43,971 nucleotides of DNA from Leptospiraceae bacterium (GTDB lineage Bacteria > Spirochaetota > Leptospiria > Leptospirales > Leptospiraceae), in assembly GCA_027485405.1 (NCBI GenBank), contig JAIXRB010000038.1, positions 1 through 43,971 of the forward strand, read 5' to 3'. Position 1 is the first letter of the stretch; the number at the start of each line of letters is the position of its first letter. The notes below the pieces were generated by a model, which was given only the letters and a program-made list of their open reading frames with translations, had not been told where the DNA came from and did no database searches. The position numbers and the translations under genes were made by a program. Shown here in pieces: positions 8,462-16,726 of this stretch.

Positions 8462-9250
8462 ATGCCAGACTTCGCCATACAAATGATCAACGTCCACAAA
8501 GCCTTTGGTAAAAGACAAATCCTCAAAGGCCTCAACTTGAGTGTTAAAAAAGGAGAGACCATGGTGGTGCTTGGACCTTCAGGAACTGGTAAATCGGTGA
8601 GCTTAAAGCATATAACTGGTCTCTTGGAACCAGACCAAGGAGAGTGCTTTATCTTTGGTGAATCCATGAGCAAGGCAAACTCAAAACAAAGAGAAAAGCT
8701 AAGAGCCAAATTGGGCGTGCTATTTCAATCCGGGGCTTTGATCAATTGGCTGTCAGTGTATGAGAACGTTGCCCTGCCTCTCCGCGAACACAGAGGAGTG
8801 AGCGAATCCGAAATCCATAGACTGGTTATGGAAAAGCTTGTCTGGTTAGATTTAGTTCCAGCCAAAGATACTCTGCCGAGCGATATTTCAGGTGGAATGA
8901 AGAAGAGAGTAGGACTCGCTCGAGCCCTCACTTCTCGTCCAGAAATTGTGCTCTACGATGAACCCACTTCGGGGCTTGACCCCGTAATGTCCAATGTAAT
9001 CAACGATCTAGTGATTCGAATGCAAAAGGAGCTGGGACTTACCAGCGTTGTTGTAACCCACGATATGGAGTCAGCATACCGCATCGCCGACCGAATTAGC
9101 TTCCTTTATGAAGGAATCGTGCTTTTTTGCGGAACCCCAGAAGAAATCAAAAAATCTCCCCATCCCGTGATCCAACAGTTCATCCATGGTAGAACAGAGG
9201 GTCCTATGATCTTAGATCACTCCGAAACAAAGCCACAGAAATCCAGCTGA
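8462..9250 (+). CDS. mlaF: MlaF-type ABC transporter ATP-binding protein
   Basis: The 262-residue ATPase energises the MlaE permease. Motifs in order are Walker A GPSGTGKS (residues 38-45), Q-loop FQSG (about 88-91), ABC signature SGGMKKR (143-149), Walker B IVLYDEPTSGLDP (162-174), and the switch histidine in VVTHDM. GALINWLSVYENVALPLRE is typical of the MlaF branch. The C-terminus (FIHGRTEGPM) also fits MlaF. It sits between the permease and the MCE-domain gene, the usual order. Confidence 0.97.
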   Translation: MPDFAIQMINVHKAFGKRQILKGLNLSVKKGETMVVLGPSGTGKSVSLKHITGLLEPDQGECFIFGESMSKANSKQREKLRAKLGVLFQSGALINWLSVYENVALPLREHRGVSESEIHRLVMEKLVWLDLVPAKDTLPSDISGGMKKRVGLARALTSRPEIVLYDEPTSGLDPVMSNVINDLVIRMQKELGLTSVVVTHDMESAYRIADRISFLYEGIVLFCGTPEEIKKSPHPVIQQFIHGRTEGPMILDHSETKPQKSS

Positions 9251-9284
9251 TTTTGCAATGAGCCAAGTCCGATAAGTAAGGAAA

Positions 9285-10058
9285 ATGTCTGGATTTTTTA
9301 GAACAGCTTTGGTCGGAATTTTGTTTGCCTTTGCAATTGCTTTGGTGGCATATTTCACAATCGCAACGCAAGGGGGCCCTTTCCAGAAAAAAGGCTTTTT
9401 GCTTTCTGTTTATTTTCCGGATGCAGAGGGAATTAAAATTGGAAACAAAGTAACAGTCCAAGGAGTTACCTTTGGCTATGTCTCCAAAATCAAACTCGTG
9501 CAAATAGACGAAATGGGAGACCCTGTCCCCCCAGGCGAACTAGGAATCGGAACCAAAGTGGAACTGGAACTGCTTTTAAATGCTCCGATCCAACTTTATG
9601 AAAACTATTCGGTTACAATCAAAAACGAAAGCCTACTTTCTGGCCGGGTGGTGGCATTAGACCCTGGCTCCAAATATGCGAGAGACCCAAAAACCAGAGA
9701 CTTCTCCAAGGAATCGCCTGAGAACGTAACCATTCCGATGAACAGTGTCGGTAGTTCCACCAAACGAATCCAAGGGAAAGTAACGCAAGATCCTTTGGTT
9801 TCTTTATCTGAGCTCATCGCAGAGAACCGGAGTGACATTCGGAAAACAATCGCAAACATCGCAAGCATAACTGGCAAAATCAATGACGGGAAGGGAACCT
9901 TAGGCAAGCTCATCAATGAAAGTGACGTACACAAGTCTGTGAACACAACGCTCGGTGATGCCCAAGTCGTTCTAAAAGAGATTAGAGAAGGCCTAGAAGA
10001 CACCAGGGAACAAGCCCCCGTTACAAGTTTCATTCGATCAGCACTGTCTGCTTTCTAG
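9285..10058 (+). CDS. mlaD: MlaD-like MCE-domain lipid-transport protein
   Basis: This 257-residue periplasmic protein is tethered by one N-terminal helix (about residues 6-28). An MCE domain follows (about 38-120; YFPDAEGIKIGNKVTVQGV, then GYVSKIKL). MCE proteins form hexameric rings that carry lipids between membranes. After the MCE domain comes a segment with repeated Lys/Ile/Asn pattern (SDIRKTIANIASITGKINDG, then GTLGKLINES), typical of the helical needle region. Length is close to MlaD rather than the multi-MCE PqiB or LetB. It is the last gene of the operon. No MlaA, MlaB or MlaC gene is adjacent. Confidence 0.92.
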   Translation: MSGFFRTALVGILFAFAIALVAYFTIATQGGPFQKKGFLLSVYFPDAEGIKIGNKVTVQGVTFGYVSKIKLVQIDEMGDPVPPGELGIGTKVELELLLNAPIQLYENYSVTIKNESLLSGRVVALDPGSKYARDPKTRDFSKESPENVTIPMNSVGSSTKRIQGKVTQDPLVSLSELIAENRSDIRKTIANIASITGKINDGKGTLGKLINESDVHKSVNTTLGDAQVVLKEIREGLEDTREQAPVTSFIRSALSAF

Positions 10059-10087
10059 AAAAAGGCTCTGTTGTGAAGAAGAAACAC

Positions 10088-10105
10088 TGTTGTAAATTTA
10101 CAACA
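10088..10105. repeat. 18-base perfect palindrome between mlaD and lpxC
   Basis: TGTTGTAAATTTACAACA reads the same on both strands, with no loop. It lies 30 bases after the mlaD stop and about 50 bases upstream of the lpxC -35 box. The lack of a loop, of GC-rich stem and of a T-run argues against a terminator. It looks more like a binding site for a dimeric regulator. I do not know the regulator. Confidence 0.5.
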
Positions 10106-10152
10106 ACTCGTTCCCGAAGTCTAAAGCCTCTCAAATCGTAAACATGGTTAAA

Positions 10153-10181
10153 TTGGCAAAACAGCCCTGAATAGACATAAT
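10153..10181 (+). promoter_or_regulatory. Likely sigma-70 promoter of lpxC
   Basis: TTGGCA (10153-10158) and CATAAT (10176-10181) are separated by exactly 17 bases, each one mismatch from consensus. The predicted start is near 10188, giving a leader of about 58 bases before the lpxC ATG at 10247. Confidence 0.55.
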
Positions 10182-10219
10182 CAGAGTTTGAAAGGCCCTC
10201 ATTTGGGGATCAAAACTCT

Positions 10220-10235
10220 AGGCACGATCCTTGCT
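10220..10235 (+). promoter_or_regulatory. Sigma-54-like -24/-12 sequence just before lpxC
   Basis: AGGCACGATCCTTGCT matches the sigma-54 consensus TGGCACG-N4-TTGCW at every conserved position but the first, with GG (10221-10222) and GC (10233-10234) ten bases apart. Transcription from it would begin around 10246, one base before the ATG, leaving out the ribosome binding site. That position makes its use doubtful. Confidence 0.3.
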
Positions 10236-10246
10236 ATAAGGTAGAC

Positions 10247-11152
10247 ATGGAACAAATTCACAGAAAGACCCTTTCCCAGTCGATCGTCCTCCAAGGCATC
10301 GGACTGCATTCTGGAAAGACCGTTACCATGAAAATCCACCCTGCTCTAGCTGGGAACGGTATCATATTTCATCAGATGCGTCAACTTCATAAGGCGATCA
10401 TTCCCGTTTCATTGGACCATGTAGTCGACACAAGCAATGCAACCACAATCGGAGATGGCGGATCCAACCGAGTGCAAACCATAGAGCATATGCTAGCCGC
10501 ATTGCATACTTTAGGAATTACGGACGCTGATATCGAAATCAATTCTTTTGAAGTTCCAATCATGGATGGTTCCGCAAAACCATTTATGGAAGCAGTTTTA
10601 TCCGCTGGAATCACTGAGCACTCAGAAACCGTCACTCCTATCACAGTTTCTACTCCGATTTGGGTTGTAGATGGTGACAAATACCTGGTTATGCTCCCTT
10701 CTGACGAACTCAAAGTGACTTACAGCATAGATTTTCAACACCCCCTCCTCCGTGGACAGTCTTTCACTACGAAGTTAAACGAAACTATCCTAACTGAAGA
10801 AATCCTCCCAGCGCGTACCTTTGGATTCCTAAAAGACGTAGAAGCTCTGCAAGCTCGGGGACTCGCCTTAGGTGGTAGTCTTGACAACGCAGTGGTTCTT
10901 ACTGAAGAAGGCTATCTCAATGAAAACCTACGCTATGAAAACGAGTGCGTTCGCCACAAAATCCTAGATTTGATTGGTGACCTTGCCGTCATGGGACGAC
11001 CGTTTAGAGGACATTTGATTGCGAGCAAAGCGGGTCATGCCCTAGACATTTCCCTTGCAAAGTGCATTATGAGCAAAGTCACAGGTGATGAGCTCTCTCA
11101 CTTCAAGAGCAAGAGAATCCCGCATTCCGCCAGAAAAAGAGCCGAAAAATAA
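10247..11152 (+). CDS. lpxC: UDP-3-O-acyl-N-acetylglucosamine deacetylase
   Basis: This 301-residue zinc amidase performs the committed step of lipid A synthesis. The N-terminal GIGLHSGKTVTMKI and IMDGSAKPF are family hallmarks. Zinc ligands are visible as His81 in TIEHMLAAL and His237/Asp241 in RHKILDLIGD. Glu80 is the general base, and His264 (KAGHALDISL) is the catalytic histidine. Length is normal. The ATG at 10247 has AAGG six bases upstream. It is the first gene after a 188-base gap holding a good sigma-70 promoter, a palindrome and a sigma-54-like sequence. ptsI follows after 54 bases. The gene indicates an LPS-bearing outer membrane, as in Leptospira but not Borrelia or Treponema. Confidence 0.97.
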   Translation: MEQIHRKTLSQSIVLQGIGLHSGKTVTMKIHPALAGNGIIFHQMRQLHKAIIPVSLDHVVDTSNATTIGDGGSNRVQTIEHMLAALHTLGITDADIEINSFEVPIMDGSAKPFMEAVLSAGITEHSETVTPITVSTPIWVVDGDKYLVMLPSDELKVTYSIDFQHPLLRGQSFTTKLNETILTEEILPARTFGFLKDVEALQARGLALGGSLDNAVVLTEEGYLNENLRYENECVRHKILDLIGDLAVMGRPFRGHLIASKAGHALDISLAKCIMSKVTGDELSHFKSKRIPHSARKRAEK

Positions 11153-11206
11153 TAAAAATTTTTTACTTTCCATAGGATTGGAAAGGTCTATTCTTCTCCA
11201 ACGCCA

Positions 11207-12940
11207 ATGGAAGAGAGGATAGATTTCAAGGGAATTGCTGTTTTTCCAGGAATGGTCTATGGTCCTGTCTACAAATGGCGCTCTCTTCGCCAAAGGTTAG
11301 AAGTCCGCAACCTACAATCTAAAAAGGAATGCGACGAAGAACTCATTCTTCTCAAAAAGAGCTTAGATCGAACAGAACGCGAGCTGGAAAACCTAATCCA
11401 GAGCTTAAAGAATGATCCAAAGGCATCTGAATTAATCGAAATCTTAGAGAGCCAAATTGTTTTTTTAAACGATCCTCTTTTCCGAGCAAAAATTGCTGAA
11501 CGAATCTCTCAAGAAAAAGAAAGTGCTGAGCTAGCACTCGAAACAGCTGTCAGTAACCTTTATGAAGAATTCCAGAGAATCGAAGATCCATTCTTTAGGG
11601 AACGAGCTGATCACCTTTTAGATATTGCCAAAAGACTTTCACATAACTTAATACCGGAATCCAATACGGTTACAATTCCTGAGATACCCAATAACTCAAT
11701 TCTTATCGCAAAGGAGCTCTCGCCTTCGGAATTGATTTCTATTGATAAGTCTAGGTTAGCTGGTATCGCCACCGACTACGGAGGAAAGACTGGGCATATG
11801 GCGATCATTGCTAGAAGCTTTGGTATCCCAACAGTCGTTGGATTAAAAAATCTTAGTTCTTTACTCGAAGATGGCGAATTTGTCCTACTCGATGGACTCA
11901 AAGGCAATGTAAAACGACAACCAAACTTAGAAGAAATCAAATCCTTTGGGTTACGCTGTGATCTTCCTATCAAAATCGAAGAACCAAAAACCTATTCTGG
12001 ACAGTTGATGACCAAAGATGGAATGATCTTTGAAGTAAAAGCAAATGTTGATACTGAAATCGAAGCACTGTATTCTAAGAAAAAGGGAGCAAACGGAATT
12101 GGACTGCTTCGATCTGAGATTTTATTTATTGGTTTTGAAAATCATAAACCTACGGAAGAAGAACAATATCAAATCTTCTCTAAAATCTTAAACGAAGTTA
12201 GCCCCTTGCCTGTCACCGTTCGAGTTTGGGACGTCGGTGCCGATAAAATGGAAGTCGGGTACGAAGAAGCAAACCCTTTTCTAGGGAGTCGTGGGATCAG
12301 GTATTTATTGAGACATACTTCATTTTTCAAAGAGCAAATCAGGGCTCTTTTAAGAGCAAGTACTGCGGGAAATCTCCGCGTTATGCTACCGATGGTTACG
12401 ACGGTTTCTGAAATTTTAGAAACCCGAAAGCTTTGGAAGGAATGCGAATTAGAATTGGAAGCCCAGGGTTTTGCTTTTTCTCCCAAAGTTCCTTTTGGAA
12501 TTATGGTGGAGACCCCTGCTTCGGCACTTAACCTTCCCTTCCTTGGAAAACACGTGGATTTTTATAGTGTGGGAACAAACGATCTGTTACAATACTTGTT
12601 AGCTGTGGAAAGAAACAACCATTTGATCTCGGAGCTTTACAATCCCTTTCAGTTGGTTTTTTTGTTGGTGTTAAAGAACATAGCAGAAACAGCTAAAGCC
12701 CAAAAAATCCCGGTTTCCATTTGTGGCGAAGTGGCAAGCGATCCTTTTTTTATTCCCATTCTCATTGGTTTGGGCTTTAAAGAAATATCCTGTGCTTTGC
12801 CACTGATAGATACCATCAAAAAATGTGTAACAGAAGTTTCCCATTGGAAATCAAAAGAACTATTGGATGCCATCATCACACTTTCTGGTGAAGAAAAATA
12901 CGCGGAAATAGATACTCTTTTAGGTGAAGCACTACACTAA
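11207..12940 (+). CDS. ptsI: Phosphoenolpyruvate--protein phosphotransferase (PTS enzyme I)
   Basis: The 577-residue protein transfers phosphate from PEP to HPr. The N-terminal HPr-binding and swivelling domains include the phosphorylated histidine in GGKTGHMAIIARSFGIPTVVG (the usual Ser/Thr before His is Gly here). The C-terminal TIM barrel has NPFLGSRGIRYLL, MLPMVTTVSEI, SVGTNDLLQYLLAVER and the conserved Cys in SICGEVASDP, all needed for PEP binding. It appears catalytically complete. No ptsH or enzyme II gene is adjacent, in line with the incomplete, probably regulatory PTS known in leptospires. It converges with the patatin gene with only 5 bases between. Confidence 0.95.
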   Translation: MEERIDFKGIAVFPGMVYGPVYKWRSLRQRLEVRNLQSKKECDEELILLKKSLDRTERELENLIQSLKNDPKASELIEILESQIVFLNDPLFRAKIAERISQEKESAELALETAVSNLYEEFQRIEDPFFRERADHLLDIAKRLSHNLIPESNTVTIPEIPNNSILIAKELSPSELISIDKSRLAGIATDYGGKTGHMAIIARSFGIPTVVGLKNLSSLLEDGEFVLLDGLKGNVKRQPNLEEIKSFGLRCDLPIKIEEPKTYSGQLMTKDGMIFEVKANVDTEIEALYSKKKGANGIGLLRSEILFIGFENHKPTEEEQYQIFSKILNEVSPLPVTVRVWDVGADKMEVGYEEANPFLGSRGIRYLLRHTSFFKEQIRALLRASTAGNLRVMLPMVTTVSEILETRKLWKECELELEAQGFAFSPKVPFGIMVETPASALNLPFLGKHVDFYSVGTNDLLQYLLAVERNNHLISELYNPFQLVFLLVLKNIAETAKAQKIPVSICGEVASDPFFIPILIGLGFKEISCALPLIDTIKKCVTEVSHWKSKELLDAIITLSGEEKYAEIDTLLGEALH

Positions 12941-12945
12941 GCAGG

Positions 12946-14790
12946 CTAAGGAGAAATCGCATATCTGGCAAAATCTTGAACATGCCGAATGCTTTCCTTG
13001 TATCCAAGTTCAACTAATTTAGCATAGCTAGACCATTCCATAACACCGTATTGGTTGGTTGGTATTTTCAAATACAAATCGGAAGCTTCTTTGGTTTGCA
13101 AAACTTTTTGCCTACCAGAGACTAAAATCGCTCGAATGATCACTTCACCAATGGGAGGGAATTTCGGCTCCAAAATGTTTGGAAAGTTAATCAAATTGCC
13201 AAGCTGAACCACTGGATTCGCAACAACTCCAGGTTGGCCAAATTCATAGTAGTTTTGAAAACTTTTATCTTTCTCTGGAGGATGATCACCATATACGTCT
13301 ATGCTGACCAGATAACCCACGCCTCTCTCTTGCAAAAGGAGGCCTGGGACATTGTCTAAGACTCCCCCATCAATAAAAATCTCTCCATTCTCCACAAATG
13401 GCGGTACAATGCCAGGCAAGGAAGTACTGCAACGGATTGCCTTCCAAAGTGAACCTCGGTCATGTACTTTTTCACTAGAGCTAGTTAGATTAGTAGAGAA
13501 AGCATAAAAAGGAATCCATAGATCTTCGATTTGAATGTCTTTGAAAAAGGATCGAATGGCTTCCGTATATTTTTTGCCAGTTACCAAGGCAAGAACGGGA
13601 ACTGTAAACTCGTTCAATAGATCTCGATCGACCCAAAAACTCTTAGCTTCCTTTTTTGCATCTTCTGCCGAATACCCCAGCGCCAAAAGTGCACCAAATA
13701 TAGAACCTGCACTTGTTCCAGCTACTTGGTCCACGGGAATTCCAGCTACTTCAAAGGCTTCCATAACACCTAAATGAGCAAAGCCTTTGGCACCACCCCC
13801 TCCAAAAGCAACTCCTATGGATTTTCCCAGGATGCCTCGAGCCATTCTCTCTAAAGTTTGAATTGAATTAAGATGGATATGGTAGTGCTGAGAAATGTTT
13901 CGAATTTCTAAGTGATGAATTGTGTTTTCTGGAAGCTTGGGGTAATCTCTTTGGATCAAAACCAAGTCCATAGGTTTATTGATTTTCCTTGCTTCTAATT
14001 CTTTTTCTAATCTGGAACGGGAAACATTTTTTTGAACATCCTGTACAATCAAAAACCGATCAGTTTGCCGAATACAGGTCGCCTCCCATTCGTTCCATTC
14101 GGTTCCACAAACAAATATTAGAAAATTATTATGAGCCTCCAAGGCCTGAAACCAGTGTACAATTTGGTGGTCTCTTTCGGTATCATTCTCAAACTGATCC
14201 AAAACTTGTTTGTAATCTGAGTCTCTTACGAGACCCACAGTCCCAAATTTCTGAAGAGTTTCCACTAATACCTGCAAGAAGGGCTCGATGGAAAAACTGC
14301 TGGAGGTAGGTAAAATTGCAAAATTCTTAACTTTGAGAGATTTCTTTTTAGTCTTTCTTCGAGACAAAGCCAATCTCTCGGCAATCACTGAAGTGATTTG
14401 AAGCAGAGCCGCAGGGTATTTTGTTAGCACAGACAAAGCAAGTTCTTTTGGGATTCGGATCAATTCTGAATCTCGTAAGGCAAGAACAGTGGCAGATCGG
14501 GGTTCCCCCGTAAAAACACTGAGTTCTCCGAGAATGTCCATTTTCTGAAACTCACCTTCGTCTATCTTGCCGTCTAGGTTGTACTTTTCATACTTCAATC
14601 GCCCAGCCGCAACAATGTATAGATCTTTGCCTTCATCTCCTTGCTCGAACAGAGTGTCTCCGCCCGCAATAAACTCCCGCGAAGTGAGGAGGAGCATTTC
14701 TTTTAAAACTTCTTTTGGTAAACTGACGAATAAATCTTTTACCGTAATGTATTGAGATAAAACTGCGGATCGTGCTTTTAGAAAAGGCAT
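12946..14790 (-). CDS. Patatin-like phospholipase with N-terminal cyclic-nucleotide-binding domain (NTE type)
   Basis: This 614-residue protein has two parts. Residues about 15-140 form a cNMP-binding domain whose phosphate cassette is intact (LGELSVFTGEPRSATV, 88-102, with the Arg and Ala that contact the ligand). A poorly conserved linker follows. Residues about 325-490 form a patatin hydrolase with oxyanion loop GGGGAKGFAHLG, nucleophile Ser360 in GTSAG and catalytic Asp474 in DGGVLDN. This is the bacterial version of neuropathy target esterase, which deacylates (lyso)phospholipids. Ligand control of the lipase is plausible but inferred. It lies 9 bases after the POT transporter gene and is the last gene of a three-gene operon. 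Confidence 0.94.
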   Translation of the reverse strand: MPFLKARSAVLSQYITVKDLFVSLPKEVLKEMLLLTSREFIAGGDTLFEQGDEGKDLYIVAAGRLKYEKYNLDGKIDEGEFQKMDILGELSVFTGEPRSATVLALRDSELIRIPKELALSVLTKYPAALLQITSVIAERLALSRRKTKKKSLKVKNFAILPTSSSFSIEPFLQVLVETLQKFGTVGLVRDSDYKQVLDQFENDTERDHQIVHWFQALEAHNNFLIFVCGTEWNEWEATCIRQTDRFLIVQDVQKNVSRSRLEKELEARKINKPMDLVLIQRDYPKLPENTIHHLEIRNISQHYHIHLNSIQTLERMARGILGKSIGVAFGGGGAKGFAHLGVMEAFEVAGIPVDQVAGTSAGSIFGALLALGYSAEDAKKEAKSFWVDRDLLNEFTVPVLALVTGKKYTEAIRSFFKDIQIEDLWIPFYAFSTNLTSSSEKVHDRGSLWKAIRCSTSLPGIVPPFVENGEIFIDGGVLDNVPGLLLQERGVGYLVSIDVYGDHPPEKDKSFQNYYEFGQPGVVANPVVQLGNLINFPNILEPKFPPIGEVIIRAILVSGRQKVLQTKEASDLYLKIPTNQYGVMEWSSYAKLVELGYKESIRHVQDFARYAISP

Positions 14791-14799
14791 AGTGTCAGT

Positions 14800-16098
14800 T
14801 TAAAGATCGACCGATTGAGTAAGGCGTGGATTTTTTTTTAGAAACCAAATCCCAAAAAGGTAAAGAACCAAACCTCCAGCCCAAGATGTAATGACAAAGA
14901 GCAGAAAAAACTGCGAGTAGGAACCCATTTCTTCCATCAGACCAGAAAAAAGACCACCCAAGTAATGGGCTACGGCATTGGAAGAAAACCAAGCCCCCAT
15001 TAGTAAGGAGCTATAAGCCGCTGGTGCCGTTTTATTCACAAAACTGAGTCCAGTGGGAGACAAAAACAGTTCGCTGATCGTATTCCAAAAATAGGCAAAA
15101 ACCAAATAAAAAAGCCCAATTTTCTCACCTTCTTGAAATCCCCAGCTTGCCCAAACTAGAACCAGAAACCCCAATCCTAGGATAAACATCGCCATGGAAA
15201 ATTTCTTAAGAGGATGAGGATCTTTGTTTGCGATCCCCAATTTTCGCCAAAGTTCGGCAGTGAGAGGAGCAAATAGCAGAATAAAAAGAGGATTTACCGA
15301 TTGGAGCCATGCCGTTGGAATCTCGAAACCAAACACAACACGATCCGTATAACGATCGGCAAAAAGATTCATTGAAGAACCCATCTGCTCAAAAGCCATC
15401 CAGAAAAATATGCTAAAGAAAGCCATAACTAGGATTAGTACGATCCGTTCGAAATTGTCTTTGGTCTCAATAGCTTGGTCCCCTACTTGGTGATTGTAAT
15501 CTAATGCTCTAATCTGTGCGAAAGACTTTGCCCCTAGCCTAAAAATAAGAACACCTAAAACCATTCCAACCCCTGCCACTCCAAAACCATAGTGCCATCC
15601 AATATAGTCGGCAAGCGATCCGGTAACAATTGGTCCGAACAAAGCACCTAAGTTGATACCCATATAAAAAATAGTGAATCCAGAATCTTGTAGCCCTGGA
15701 CGATCTCGATATAGGGAACCAAGTAAGGTCGAAATGTTTGGTTTAAAAAAGCCATTTCCCAAAATCAGCAATGCCAATCCCAAAAAAAATGTTACTTCGG
15801 TTTCTAAAGCTAGAGAAAAATGACCCAATATCATTAAAAACGAGCCTAAATAAACAGATTTTAAATGACCTAGGTATCGATCAGCGAGGTAACCACCAAT
15901 TAACGGAGTTAAATAAACCAAGCTAGTATAAATGCCATAAAGATGCCCTGCTTCTTTATCAGTGTATTGCAAATGATTGACTAAATAGAGAACAAGCAAG
16001 GCACGCATACCATAGTAGCTAAATCTCTCCCACATTTCTGTGAAGAAAAGTGTCCCTAGACCATTTGGATGTTTGGTTATTTGGTTCTGGATTTCCAT
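14800..16098 (-). CDS. POT/PTR-family proton-dependent oligopeptide transporter
   Basis: The 432-residue, roughly 12-helix protein imports di- and tripeptides with protons. The family ExxER motif is present in TM1 (FFTEMWERFSYYGMRAL). Other hallmarks are GNGFFKPNISTLLGSLY and FTIFYMGINLGALFGPIVTG. It is shorter than many POT proteins, with a modest gap where some members have two extra helices. The ATG at 16098 lies 22 bases inside the upstream adenosyltransferase gene, suggesting translational coupling. Substrate specificity cannot be read from the sequence. Confidence 0.94.
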   Translation of the reverse strand: MEIQNQITKHPNGLGTLFFTEMWERFSYYGMRALLVLYLVNHLQYTDKEAGHLYGIYTSLVYLTPLIGGYLADRYLGHLKSVYLGSFLMILGHFSLALETEVTFFLGLALLILGNGFFKPNISTLLGSLYRDRPGLQDSGFTIFYMGINLGALFGPIVTGSLADYIGWHYGFGVAGVGMVLGVLIFRLGAKSFAQIRALDYNHQVGDQAIETKDNFERIVLILVMAFFSIFFWMAFEQMGSSMNLFADRYTDRVVFGFEIPTAWLQSVNPLFILLFAPLTAELWRKLGIANKDPHPLKKFSMAMFILGLGFLVLVWASWGFQEGEKIGLFYLVFAYFWNTISELFLSPTGLSFVNKTAPAAYSSLLMGAWFSSNAVAHYLGGLFSGLMEEMGSYSQFFLLFVITSWAGGLVLYLFGIWFLKKNPRLTQSVDL

Positions 16099-16649
16099 TG
16101 GGGCTCTTCTACGTTTTCTAAAGAATTTCCATATCTAGCAAATGTAAAAAGGTAATCGGAAAGACGGTTTAAGTAGATCCGAATTGGCTCGCTTACCTCT
16201 TCACCGGATTCAACGGCTCGAATGATATCTCGTTCTAATCTTCTGCAAATTGTTCTGGCTAGGTGCAAATGCGAAGCAAAGCGAGTGCCCCCGGGTAAAA
16301 CAAAGCTTTTTAGTGGGATAAGGCTCTCGGTCAAGGTATCAATTTCTTTTTCCAGACTCAAAGTGTCTTCTGGTTCCAAAATAGATTGTAAGTTAGCTTG
16401 TAGCCTTTCTTGAGGGATATAACCTGCGAGCTCTGAACCGATTTCAAAGAGCAGGCTCTGGATTTGCAAAAAGAATTTTCGTCTAGGATCTGGTAGGTTT
16501 TCAGGAGCAAAGCAAAGTGCAAGGCCCAGCGCCGAATTCAATTCATCACAAGTTCCGTAAAGATCGACTTTGAGATTAGATTTTGAAACCTTCTTTCCCG
16601 AGGCCAACGTGGTTTCCCCTTGGTCTCCCATTTTAGTATAAATTTTCAT
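16077..16649 (-). CDS. PduO-type cob(I)alamin adenosyltransferase
   Basis: The 190-residue protein makes adenosylcobalamin from ATP and cob(I)alamin. The N-terminal ATP-binding motif YTKMGDQGETTLASGKKV, then YGTCDELNSALGLA, and the C-terminal FVLPGGTRFASHLHLAR, then RRLERD, are diagnostic of the PduO/MMAB family. The start is supported by AGGAAACC just before the ATG. It is the first gene of an operon with the POT transporter and patatin, and no functional link to them is obvious. No cobalamin riboswitch is visible in the 77-base gap upstream. Confidence 0.96.
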   Translation of the reverse strand: MKIYTKMGDQGETTLASGKKVSKSNLKVDLYGTCDELNSALGLALCFAPENLPDPRRKFFLQIQSLLFEIGSELAGYIPQERLQANLQSILEPEDTLSLEKEIDTLTESLIPLKSFVLPGGTRFASHLHLARTICRRLERDIIRAVESGEEVSEPIRIYLNRLSDYLFTFARYGNSLENVEEPQWKSRTK

Positions 16650-16714
16650 GGTTTCCTCGTTCTTTTTTCCTTTTCAGATTTTTCTCTTTCATTGCAATAT
16701 ACGAACTACAGCAT

Positions 16715-16720
16715 AAGGAG
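16715..16720 (+). promoter_or_regulatory. Ribosome binding site that fixes a TTG start
   Basis: AAGGAG lies six bases before the TTG at 16727. No ATG or GTG is available near the signal peptide, so this site decides the start of the OmpA-like lipoprotein. Confidence 0.8.
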
Positions 16721-16726
16721 TTCTAG

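Noticed and set aside
9605..10033. Minus-strand open frame of 142 codons within mlaD
   Set aside because: It is antisense to the MCE-domain gene, has no ribosome binding site and no recognisable motif.
10088..10105. Rho-independent terminator for the mla operon
   Set aside because: The palindrome is AT-rich, has no loop and no following T-run, so it is not a credible terminator.
13989..14309. Plus-strand frame inside the patatin gene
   Set aside because: The minus strand encodes a continuous cNMP-patatin protein here, and the plus frame shows no protein-like pattern.
16650..16726. Cobalamin riboswitch upstream of the adenosyltransferase gene
   Set aside because: The gap is only 77 bases and has no B12-box-like sequence or room for the structure.
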